Origin: Pseudomonadota bacterium
GTDB taxonomy: Bacteria; Pseudomonadota; Alphaproteobacteria; Rhizobiales; Beijerinckiaceae
Assembly: GCA_023386155.1 (NCBI GenBank)
Contig: JAEWKH010000064.1
Span: 1-39,955 of the forward strand
Reading direction: 5' to 3'
Length of the DNA stretch: 39,955 nt
Positions within the stretch are counted from its first letter, which is position 1. Every line of letters begins with the position of its first letter. Below are positions 34,135-39,955 of the stretch, one piece after another. Position numbers and translations under genes: made by a program. The notes beneath the pieces were generated by a model that worked only from the letters and a program-made list of their open reading frames with translations, searched no databases and was not told the DNA's origin.

Positions 34135-34608
34135 ATGGCGAAGAACACGATCTGTCTCTGGTACGACAAGGACGCCGAGGCGGCCGCCCGCTTCTATGCT
34201 GAGACCTTTCCCGACAGCACGGTGGGCATGGTCCACCGCGCCCCGAGCGACTTCCCGTCCGGCAAGGCAGGCGACGTGCTGATGGTCGAGTTCACGGTCG
34301 CGGGCGTGCCCTGCATCGGCCTCAACGGCGGGCCGGCCTTCAGGCCCAGCGAGGCCTTCTCGTTCCAGATCGCCACCGAGGACCAGGAGGAGACCGACCG
34401 CTACTGGAATGCCATCGTGGGCAATGGCGGCCAGGAGAGCGCCTGCGGCTGGTGCAAGGACCGCTGGGGCATCTCCTGGCAGATCACGCCGCGCACCCTG
34501 ATGGAAGCCCTGGCGGCCGGCGGCGCCGAGGCCAAGCGCGCCTTCGACGCGATGATGGACATGGGCAAGATCGACGTCGCCACAATCGACGCCGCCCGGC
34601 GCGGCTGA
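34135..34608 (+). CDS. VOC family protein (PhnB / 3-demethylubiquinone methyltransferase-like)
   Basis: The 157-residue protein begins MAKNTICLWYDKDAEAAARFYAETFPDS and has GKAGDVLMVEFTVAGVPCIGLNGGP and CGWCKDRWGISWQITPR, the pattern of the PhnB-like VOC group (two beta-alpha-beta-beta-beta modules). Members are named after 3-demethylubiquinone-9 methyltransferase, but most are unassigned metal-binding or glyoxalase-fold proteins. AAGGAAC lies 8 bases before the ATG; the frame extends further upstream without similarity. It stands between the HTH gene and its degenerate copy. Confidence 0.9.
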   Translation: MAKNTICLWYDKDAEAAARFYAETFPDSTVGMVHRAPSDFPSGKAGDVLMVEFTVAGVPCIGLNGGPAFRPSEAFSFQIATEDQEETDRYWNAIVGNGGQESACGWCKDRWGISWQITPRTLMEALAAGGAEAKRAFDAMMDMGKIDVATIDAARRG

Positions 34609-34687
34609 CGCGCCATCCCGCCCGGCGGCCCCGCCGCCAGGCGTTGCCCGGTCACGGACGGAGCGGCGTTTCCGGAAGGGCCGTTTC

Positions 34688-34798
34688 GAGCTGAACTCCG
34701 CGACGCGCTCCCCGCCCCTCTGGAGCGCATCGGGCGCGAGGAAGGTTTTTGGGTGGGACGTGCGGGAATGGTGGTTCGAGGGAGGTGGGGGGATCTGA
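34688..34798 (+). pseudogene. Frameshifted remnant of the HTH gene 3' end
   Basis: About 110 bases match the last codons of the gene at 33385-33969. Both contain CTGGAGCGCATC, then a GAGGA-GG block, then GTGCGGGAATGGTGGTTCGA and a GGGGGGAT-TGA end. One extra base in the GGTTTTTGGG stretch (34743-34753) breaks the frame: it reads RDA-LERIGREEGFW in one frame and DVREWWFEGGGGI-stop in the next. The rest of the gene is absent. Confidence 0.75.
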
Positions 34799-34882
34799 GC
34801 AGTCTACAGCTCATCCCATCTCTTGACACGCGCACGCTGTTCGTCAGATACAGAAATATAATAACATTTCAGAGATTTACTT

Positions 34883-35965
34883 ATGGCAACATACGATGCA
34901 GCGACGAAAACTTTCACTATCATAGCAGCCGACCCTATCTTCTTCTGGTTGTTCGAGAGCATCCCCGGCGCAAATGTGATCGGGGATGGACGGGATAACA
35001 TCCTGAACGGCAATAGCTCCGACAATCGGATGGAAGGGGGCAGCGGAGACGATTCCTTGGACGGCTATGCTGGTGTCGATACGCTCGTTGGCGGGCTCGG
35101 CCGTGACTTTTATGCAGTCGATAACTTATTGGACGTTGTCGTCGAGGACTTTAACAGTGGCGAGCGGGATTATGTCCGTGCCTCTGTTAGCTACGTCTTG
35201 AGTGCCAATGTTGAAGAGCTGCGCCTGAAGGAGGGAGCCGGCAACATCAATGGCACGGGCAACAACCTCAACAATGATCTGATCGGGAATGAAGGCGACA
35301 ACCGGCTTGAGGGCCTCGATGGCATTGACTTTCTCGATGGCGGTCTGGGGGCTGACGTGTTGATCGGGGGCGCGGGTAACGATCGATATGACGTCGATAA
35401 CGTAGGTGATCAGGTTATCGAAAACGCCGAAGGCGGGTGGGATGATATCGTCTTTACTACCATCGACTACACGCTTCCAAGTGAGGTGGAGAGCCTGATG
35501 GCGAGCACGGCTAAATCCCTCCGTCTGACCGGGAACGAACTCAACAACGTGATATTAGGCAGCGACGGCAAGGATGTCTTACAAGGCATGACGGGCAAGG
35601 ATACGATTGGCGGCGGCTATGGCAACGACACTCTGCGCGGCGGCCTGGGCAAGGATGTGTTCGTGTTCGATACGAAATTGAACAAGAGCAAGAATCTCGA
35701 TCGTGTCATGGACTACAAGGTCGCTGACGACACGATCTGGCTCGACAACAAAATCTTCCGTAAGCTCGTTAAAGCCGGCGCCTTGAGCAAATCCTCCTTC
35801 GTCGCAGGAGCCACGGCGAAGGATTCCAACGACTTCATCGGCTACGACAAGAGCACCGGTTATCTCTGGTATGACGCAAACGGCTCGGCTTCGGGAGGCC
35901 AGACCTATTTTGCTAAACTCAAAGCAGGCCTTCTCATGAGCGCGTCCGAATTCAAGATTACATAA
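34883..35965 (+). CDS. RTX-like calcium-binding repeat protein
   Basis: The 360-residue Asp/Gly/Asn-rich protein carries several nonapeptide-type repeats of the hemolysin calcium-binding family: GGSGDDSLDGYAGVDTL (about 52-68), EGLDGIDFLDGGLGADVLIGGAGNDRY (about 142-168) and GMTGKDTIGGGYGNDTLRGGLGKDVFVFD (about 235-263). It ends with the WYDANGSASGGQTYFAKL segment common in type I-secreted RTX proteins. No signal peptide is present, fitting C-terminal-signal export, but no enzymatic domain is seen and no transporter gene is nearby. Its codon use is AT-richer than its neighbours, suggesting acquisition. The region from 34799 to 34882 is AT-rich. Confidence 0.85.
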   Translation: MATYDAATKTFTIIAADPIFFWLFESIPGANVIGDGRDNILNGNSSDNRMEGGSGDDSLDGYAGVDTLVGGLGRDFYAVDNLLDVVVEDFNSGERDYVRASVSYVLSANVEELRLKEGAGNINGTGNNLNNDLIGNEGDNRLEGLDGIDFLDGGLGADVLIGGAGNDRYDVDNVGDQVIENAEGGWDDIVFTTIDYTLPSEVESLMASTAKSLRLTGNELNNVILGSDGKDVLQGMTGKDTIGGGYGNDTLRGGLGKDVFVFDTKLNKSKNLDRVMDYKVADDTIWLDNKIFRKLVKAGALSKSSFVAGATAKDSNDFIGYDKSTGYLWYDANGSASGGQTYFAKLKAGLLMSASEFKIT

Positions 35966-36007
35966 GGGAGATTTGAGAGTCAGCGCCCTTGATCGGCTAG
36001 GTCCCTC

Positions 36008-36117
36008 CCCGTCATGGCCGGGCTTGACCCGGCCATCCACGTCTTCAACCCGCCGCGCCGAAAAGGCGTGGATACCCGCGACAATCCCCGGATCAAGTCC
36101 GGGGACGGGCATGACGG
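36008..36117. repeat. Large palindromic repeat with GGCCGGG/CCCGGCC hairpins
   Basis: Outer arms CCGTCATG (36009-36016) and CATGACGG near 36110-36117 enclose GGCCGGGCTTGACCCGGCC, ATCCACG/CGTGGAT arms and a CCCCGGATCAAGTCCGGGG hairpin. Related pieces occur at 36469-36510 and, more degenerate, near 36885-36930. Confidence 0.75.
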
Positions 36118-36151
36118 TGGAGCGGCGGACGCAACGGCGTATCATCGTTGA

Positions 36152-36445
36152 ATGCACAAGGGCGGCTGGGTCTACATCATGACGAACCGGCGCAACGGCA
36201 CGCTCTATCTCGGCGTGACGAGCGATCTCGCCCGGCGCGCATGGCAGCACCGCGAGGGCATCGTTCCCGGCTTCACGAAGCAGTACGGCCTCAAGCGCCT
36301 CGTCTGGTACGAGTGGCACGACGACATCCGCCTCGCGATCCAGCGCGAGACGACCTTGAAGCACTGGCCCCGCGCCTGGAAGGTGCGCCTCATCCACGGC
36401 ATGAACCCGGATTGGGACGATCTTTACAAGGTGCTGAACCAGTAG
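36152..36445 (+). CDS. GIY-YIG domain protein
   Basis: A 97-residue single-domain protein with the GIY-YIG signature adapted as VYIMTNRRNGTLYLGVT (residues 7-23), the catalytic Arg in ARRAWQHR and the Glu in IQRETTLKHW. Such YhbQ/UPF0213-like proteins are common small predicted nucleases of uncertain substrate. It lies between two palindromic repeats. Similar short GIY-YIG genes are often found next to repeats, which may reflect neutral spread. Confidence 0.92.
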   Translation: MHKGGWVYIMTNRRNGTLYLGVTSDLARRAWQHREGIVPGFTKQYGLKRLVWYEWHDDIRLAIQRETTLKHWPRAWKVRLIHGMNPDWDDLYKVLNQ

Positions 36446-36468
36446 GCGCGGACGCATCTCGCATCCTC

Positions 36469-36510
36469 GCCGTCATGGCCGGGCCTGTCCCGGCCATCCA
36501 CGCCTTTCGG
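36469..36510. repeat. Partial copy of the GGCCGGG palindromic repeat
   Basis: GTCATGGCCGGGCCTGTCCC and the complementary CCGGCCATCCACG repeat the left half of the element at 36008-36117. It lies 24 bases after the GIY-YIG stop. Confidence 0.75.
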
Positions 36511-36559
36511 AAACGCAACCTTCATCCTGAGAGTCCAGCTTGAAAAAACGCGACCTGCT

Positions 36560-36740
36560 CTCCTCCCCCTTGTGGGGAGGAGCTGGAGGTGGGGGTGTGG
36601 GCGATAGCCTATCAAGGTCCGGCGCCCACACTCCCACCCTTAATCCCTCCCCATCGCAAGTCGGGTGTTCCCGACTTGCGCAAGAGGATGCCCCTCTCAG
36701 GCAGGCCTGAGAGGGGTGGGGAGGGAAATAGCACCTGCGC
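36560..36740. repeat. Nested palindromic block (CTCCCC/GGGGAG family)
   Basis: The block combines CTCCTCCCCCTTGTGGGGAGG, GGTGGGGGTGTGGGCG paired with CGCCCACACTCCCACC (36589-36637), a perfect 11-bp hairpin CGCAAGTCGGG/CCCGACTTGCG (36655-36680) and another, CCCCTCTCAGG/CCTGAGAGGGG (36691-36716). It ends CACCTGCGCCTAAC, close to the right end of the block at 25864-26080. Confidence 0.75.
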
Positions 36741-36785
36741 CTAACAACGAATGACGAGCCAAGCTCTGAAGAGCAGATGCATTCT

Positions 36786-36861
36786 GCGTCTCGAAGGAGG
36801 ATCCAGTGTGCGCTGGACGCTCCTTCGAGACGCCTGCTCGCGCAGGCTCCTCAGGATGAGG
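36786..36861. repeat. Palindromic repeat of the CTCCTCAGGATGAGG family, partial copy
   Basis: Arms GCGTCTCGAAGGAG (36786-36799) and CTCCTTCGAGACGC (36820-36833) are perfect. The tip is CCAG-N6-CTGG. The right outer arm CTCCTCAGGATGAGG (36847-36861) is present, the left one is missing. The same family has a full copy at 33073-33174. Confidence 0.8.
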
Positions 36862-36955
36862 GCGGAGGGTGGGGAAAGCCGATCACGGCATAGACCCCGG
36901 ATCACATCCGCGGCGGCCATGACGGGGAGGATATGGCCGGCTCACCGCAAGTCCA

Positions 36956-36983
36956 TTGACCGCCCACCATTGTTACGTGTTAT
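36956..36983 (+). promoter_or_regulatory. Probable sigma70 promoter of the structured leader
   Basis: TTGACC (36956-36961), a 16-base spacer and TGTTAT (36978-36983) predict a transcription start near A36990, exactly where the first strong hairpin of the leader begins. Confidence 0.6.
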
Positions 36984-36989
36984 CTCGTC

Positions 36990-37204
36990 ACCGGAGCCGG
37001 GCGCACCCGGTTCCGGGGCGTGAGAACCCCGACCCAGGGCGGCGTAAGCATCCGCCGCTACTGATGCCTTCCCAACCTTACGGTCGGGGAGGCGCTGTCG
37101 CATGTCCAGGGCGAAAGCCTAAAGGACAGCGCGGTCGTCCCTGGGCGGCTTCTCAACTCCCCGGCCACCAAGGCTCCTGGTGGTCGCTTCACCCGAAGGG
37201 AGTT
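36990..37204 (+). ncRNA. Structured 5' leader with predicted Shine-Dalgarno sequestration (family not recognised)
   Basis: Hand-folding gives an 11-bp first hairpin (36991-37016, tetraloop CGCA); an 8-bp helix CCCCGACC/GGTCGGGG (37027-37034 with 37082-37089) enclosing a GGCGG/CCGCC hairpin (37038-37056); GCGCTGTC/GACAGCGC (37092-37099 with 37125-37132) enclosing a GAAA-capped stem; and GGCCACCA/TGGTGGTC (37163-37170 with 37178-37185). The last lies inside AACTCCC/GGGAGTT (37155-37161 with 37198-37204), which buries the Shine-Dalgarno AAGGGAG 6-8 bases before ATG 37211. This is the plan of a translational riboswitch or other cis-acting RNA. The ligand and family are unknown. Confidence 0.6.
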
Positions 37205-37210
37205 GCCGCG

Positions 37211-37703
37211 ATGGAGCAGCCTTACAGCCTCTACAGCATCGGACCCAAAAGTGGACTTGCACTTTTGGGATTGATCCGATGCTTTCTCTCTTGGCTGGCG
37301 CATCGTTCAAAGTGGACCCGGAGGGCCACGCCAGTGAAAACCGGGTCCACTTTTCGCTAGCGCGGCCCGCTGGGTCCGCACGATGCGCTAGGCCGATTGG
37401 CTCTCGAAGTTCCACACCTGGCCCGAATTCATCCAGGCGCTCTGGCTCGTCGCCATTCCGGCGACCGTGCTCGGCCTCGCGTGGATCGTGCTGCGCGGCC
37501 TGCGCGACGTCATGGTCATCGCGCGTCACGCGCGTCGCGAGCGCGGCGTCCTGGTCTACGGCGTGTACCAGGACGATGAGGGCCGCTGGATGGTCTACCG
37601 TCACGGCCGCGCGCCGCGGGAGATCGATTGGGAGAACCCGCCGCCGAAGCCGGCCGGGCGCGGGCCGGTGGTCGAGGGCGCGGGCCAGTGGCCCGGCCCG
37701 TGA
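37211..37703 (+). pseudogene. Small membrane protein gene split by a palindromic repeat
   Basis: A good Shine-Dalgarno precedes ATG 37211, which reads MEQPYSLY and then enters the composite repeat (37235-37391). Right after the repeat the frame +1 reads ADWLSKFHTWPEFIQALWLV and continues through a membrane helix and a conserved-looking tail (VYGVYQDDEGRWMVYRHGRAPREIDWENPPPKP) to TGA 37701. No start codon exists between the repeat and GTG 37467, which lies inside the helix. Joining the parts gives a protein of about 112 residues. The 157-bp insertion shifts the frame, so the gene is probably inactive unless GTG 37467 is used. Confidence 0.7.
37235..37391. repeat. Composite palindromic repeat, copy 4 (modules B then expanded A), inside a gene
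   Basis: Module B (37235-37283) has AGCATCGG/CCGATGCT and CCCAAAAGTG/CACTTTTGGG arms. Module A (37297-37390) keeps GCGCATCG/CGATGCGC ends but contains an extra internal inverted pair, AAGTGGACCCGG/CCGGGTCCACTTT, making it about 45 bases longer than other copies. CTA lies at both edges (37231-37233 and 37388-37390), possibly a 3-bp target duplication. Confidence 0.85.
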
Positions 37704-37801
37704 GGCGACGCCGCCATGGCGGCGTGCCATTCGGGTCCGAACGCCGGACGTTGCCGCCTCTGCGCGCCTTGTCGGGGCGGGCGCTTAACCTATAAGAGTC
37801 T

Positions 37802-37913
37802 AGCGCATCGTGCGAAAAGGTGGATCCGGTTTTTCGCACGATGCGCTCTCCGAAAGAGTGGAGCATCGGGTTGGATCCCAAAAGGGCAGGTCCACTTTTC
37901 ACGTCCGATGCTC
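37802..37913. repeat. Composite palindromic repeat, copy 5 (modules A then B)
   Basis: Module A (37802-37847) is the cleanest copy: AGCGCATCGTGCGAAAA with its complement TTTTTCGCACGATGCGCT. Module B (37861-37913) has GAGCATCGG/CCGATGCTC outer arms but a degenerate inner stem. It lies 95 bases upstream of the chemoreceptor gene. The rest of 37704-38006 holds only a CGCCGCCATGGCGGCG hairpin. Confidence 0.85.
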
Positions 37914-38006
37914 TAGCTCCTCTCCATACCGCTTCAACGAGCCGGAAAGCCGACTGGCGCGCGGGAGCGGTTGCAGAATTCCGCCGCATAGCTTCAAGGG
38001 GCCCCG

Positions 38007-39953
38007 ATGGCACTGGTCAAGACGTCCGAACTCGCGGGCAAGAGCACTTCACGTCCGGCCGGCGACGAAGCCGCGCATTCCGGCATGCCTGCTCCAGCGG
38101 CGAAGGGAGCCGCATCCCAGCGCCGGACCCTGGAGCGCGTCAGGGCCCGGCAGCAGAAGGCCGCGGAGCGCATCGGCGCGGCCACGGAAGAGCTGGCGAG
38201 CGGAGTGTCCGAAGCCTCGGCGGCCGCCGAGGAGCTCAGGCGCTCCATGGAGCAGATCGCCAGCGGCGCCGAGGAGGCCGCCGGCGCCTCCCAGCAGTCG
38301 CTCTCGGCCATCGTGAGCCTGGGTGTCTCGTTCTCGCAGGCGCGCGCCCATGCCGAGGCGACGCGCGCCAGGACGGCCAGCCTGCAGGCTCTCCTGATCG
38401 AGATGGGAGCCCAGATCGACACCTCCGCGACCGCCGTGGAGACCAACGCGTCGCGCCAGCGGGCGATGGTCGAAGTCGTCTCGCTGCTCGAGAAGCAGGC
38501 CGCCGAGATCGGCGAGATCACCCGCGTGGTCGGAGACATTTCCGATCAGACCAACCTGCTGGCGCTGAATGCCGCCATCGAGGCGGCCCGGGCCGGCGAG
38601 AGCGGGCGCGGCTTTGCCGTCGTCGCCGACGAGGTCCGGGCGCTCGCCGGCACCTCGGAGACGAGCGCGCAGAATGTCCAGACCCTCGCGGAGGGCATCG
38701 TCAGCGAGGTCCGGTCCGTTGCGGACCGGATCAGGGCGGCGGCGGAAACCGCATCCGGGGAGGCCCAGATCGGGCGTGCCGTGGTGGCGGCCCTGGACAA
38801 GATCCGAACCGACGTGTCCCTCCTGGCCGAGGGGAGCCAGGCCATCCTCGTGGCGGCCGTCGAGGCCGAGGCCGCCATCCGCGAGGCGCAGCGCGGGGCG
38901 GAGCAGGTGGCGAGCGCCGCCGAGGAGCAGGCCGCCGCCGCCGCCGAGGCGCAGCGCGCCGTCCAGCAGCAGAGCGCATCGCTCGATCAGAGCCAGCAGA
39001 CCGCCCAGGCCTTGGCCGCTCTCGCGGATGATCTTCAGGGCGGGGCGGCCGGGATCGCCGGCGCCGAGCAGGTCGGTTCCGCCGCCGAGGAGCTGTCCGC
39101 GGCCATTCAGGAACTCTCCGGGGCCGCCGGCGAAATCATGACGGCGGTCGATCAGATCAGCCGGGGAGCGCAGATGCAGGCCGCCGCCACCCAGCAGGCC
39201 AATGCGGCGATGGAGCAGATCGCGCGCGCGACCACGGCCTCGCAGGATGTGGCAGGCACCGCCGTCGCACGGATCGAGGCCCTCGCGGCCGACCTCCAGG
39301 ACAACCGCGCCGCGACCACGCGGCTGTCCTCGGGCGTCGAGCAGGCGCTGCGGGAGATGCAGACCGTCATCGGCCTGATGGGCGGGCTGGACGAATCCGG
39401 CCGCCGCATCGAGAAGATCGTCGACGGCATCGCCCTCGTGGCGGTCCAGACCACCATGCTGGCCGTGAGCGGCTCCATCGAGGCCGCCCGGACCGGCGAG
39501 GCCGGCCGCGGCTTCGCGATCGTGTCCGGCGACATCCGCAACCTGGCGCGGGATGCGTCCGAGAATGCCGACCGCATCAAGGACGTGGTCCGCCAGATCC
39601 GGGACCAGATCGCCGCCGTCCGGCGGGACCTGGAGCAGAGCGCCGCCATCGCCGAGGCCGAGGTCGCCAGGAATGCCCTCGCGATGGAGCGGCTGGGCGC
39701 GGTGGAGGCCGGCGTGCAGGACATCCGTCAGGGCAGCGCCGCCATCCTGTCGGGCTCCGAGACGGTCATGACAGCGGTGCGCGAGGTCCGGCTGGGCACC
39801 CAGCAGATCGCCGCCGTGGCCGAGCAGGCCGGCAGCGCTGCCGCGCAGGCCGCCACCGCGGCGCGCCAGCAGGCGCGCGGAGCCGAGGACCTGGCGGCCG
39901 CCATCGAGGAGATCGCCTCCCTGGCCGACGAACTCCAGATAGCGGAGTCCTAG
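38007..39953 (+). CDS. Soluble methyl-accepting chemotaxis-type protein with two signalling modules
   Basis: The 648-residue, Ala/Glu/Gln-rich coiled-coil protein has no membrane segment and no recognisable sensor domain. It carries two MCP tip motifs: residues about 176-214 (ISDQTNLLALNAAIEAARAG then GRGFAVVADEVRALA), which match the CheW/CheA-binding hairpin, and about 473-511 (IALVAVQTTMLAVSGSIEAA then GRGFAIVSGDIRNLA), a diverged second copy. The stop lies 2 bases before the window end, so partner genes would be further right. It likely forms a cytoplasmic receptor array component with unknown input. Confidence 0.9.
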   Translation: MALVKTSELAGKSTSRPAGDEAAHSGMPAPAAKGAASQRRTLERVRARQQKAAERIGAATEELASGVSEASAAAEELRRSMEQIASGAEEAAGASQQSLSAIVSLGVSFSQARAHAEATRARTASLQALLIEMGAQIDTSATAVETNASRQRAMVEVVSLLEKQAAEIGEITRVVGDISDQTNLLALNAAIEAARAGESGRGFAVVADEVRALAGTSETSAQNVQTLAEGIVSEVRSVADRIRAAAETASGEAQIGRAVVAALDKIRTDVSLLAEGSQAILVAAVEAEAAIREAQRGAEQVASAAEEQAAAAAEAQRAVQQQSASLDQSQQTAQALAALADDLQGGAAGIAGAEQVGSAAEELSAAIQELSGAAGEIMTAVDQISRGAQMQAAATQQANAAMEQIARATTASQDVAGTAVARIEALAADLQDNRAATTRLSSGVEQALREMQTVIGLMGGLDESGRRIEKIVDGIALVAVQTTMLAVSGSIEAARTGEAGRGFAIVSGDIRNLARDASENADRIKDVVRQIRDQIAAVRRDLEQSAAIAEAEVARNALAMERLGAVEAGVQDIRQGSAAILSGSETVMTAVREVRLGTQQIAAVAEQAGSAAAQAATAARQQARGAEDLAAAIEEIASLADELQIAES

Positions 39954-39955
39954 GG

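Noticed and set aside
34823..34862. Promoter of the RTX-like gene using TTGACA (34823) and TATAAT (34857)
   Set aside because: The spacer is 28 bases, too long for sigma70; either hexamer alone may still matter.
36956..37360. Open frame of 134 codons spanning the leader, the MEQPYSLY start and the repeat
   Set aside because: Its first part runs through the structured leader and its last part through the palindromic repeat; only the eight codons from 37211 look genuine.

Overview
The window (about two-thirds G+C) looks like chromosome of a free-living alphaproteobacterium of the order Hyphomicrobiales (Rhizobiales), plausibly near Microvirga/Methylobacterium. Supporting signs are a split glycine decarboxylase (gcvPA/gcvPB), an aa3 oxidase cluster with coxF, ctaG and surf1, an IalB-family protein, a GTTC-N7-GTTC LexA box and several families of intergenic palindromic repeats. 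The genus is inference.

Layout. 1-125: start of an acyltransferase-3 gene running off the left edge. 474-5780 (minus): a glycine-riboswitch-controlled operon gcvT-gcvH-osmC-gcvPA-gcvPB ending at a strong terminator. 6065-8508: a CNNM/CorC transporter, then a lipoprotein and an IalB-family protein on the opposite strand. 8697-18088: the cytochrome oxidase block, opened by an FNR/FixK-type box: coxB, coxA, ctaB, coxF, ctaG, ctaE, a DUF983 zinc-ribbon membrane protein, surf1, then thrC and an M16 peptidase. 18290-21169: a large membrane GGDEF-EAL protein. 21184-25783: yqgE, a DsbD-like secreted protein, a peroxiredoxin, and the operon ispH-thrB-rnhA. 26250-30584: a KefB-type antiporter, a MATE exporter, a DUF937-like protein and a DUF1127 protein.

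From about 30.6 kb the window becomes accessory in character. A LysR regulator and an EamA exporter face each other and share the same operator layout in their promoters. Next come a small HTH protein behind a textbook sigma70 promoter with a LexA box, a VOC protein, a frameshifted remnant of the HTH gene's 3' end, an RTX-like calcium-binding protein of atypical composition and a GIY-YIG protein. Four kinds of palindromic repeat crowd 33-38 kb.

The least expected part is 36956-37703. A promoter is followed by a roughly 215-nt leader that folds on paper into several GC-rich helices, the last of which pairs with the Shine-Dalgarno sequence of a small membrane protein gene. That gene is split after its eighth codon by a 157-bp composite palindromic repeat, one of five copies in the window. 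The window ends with a soluble chemoreceptor-like protein carrying two MCP signalling tips.

The central genes link one-carbon/glycine metabolism, aerobic respiration, threonine synthesis (thrC and thrB on different strands) and isoprenoid synthesis. Part of the right side appears shaped by repeat insertion and small duplications.
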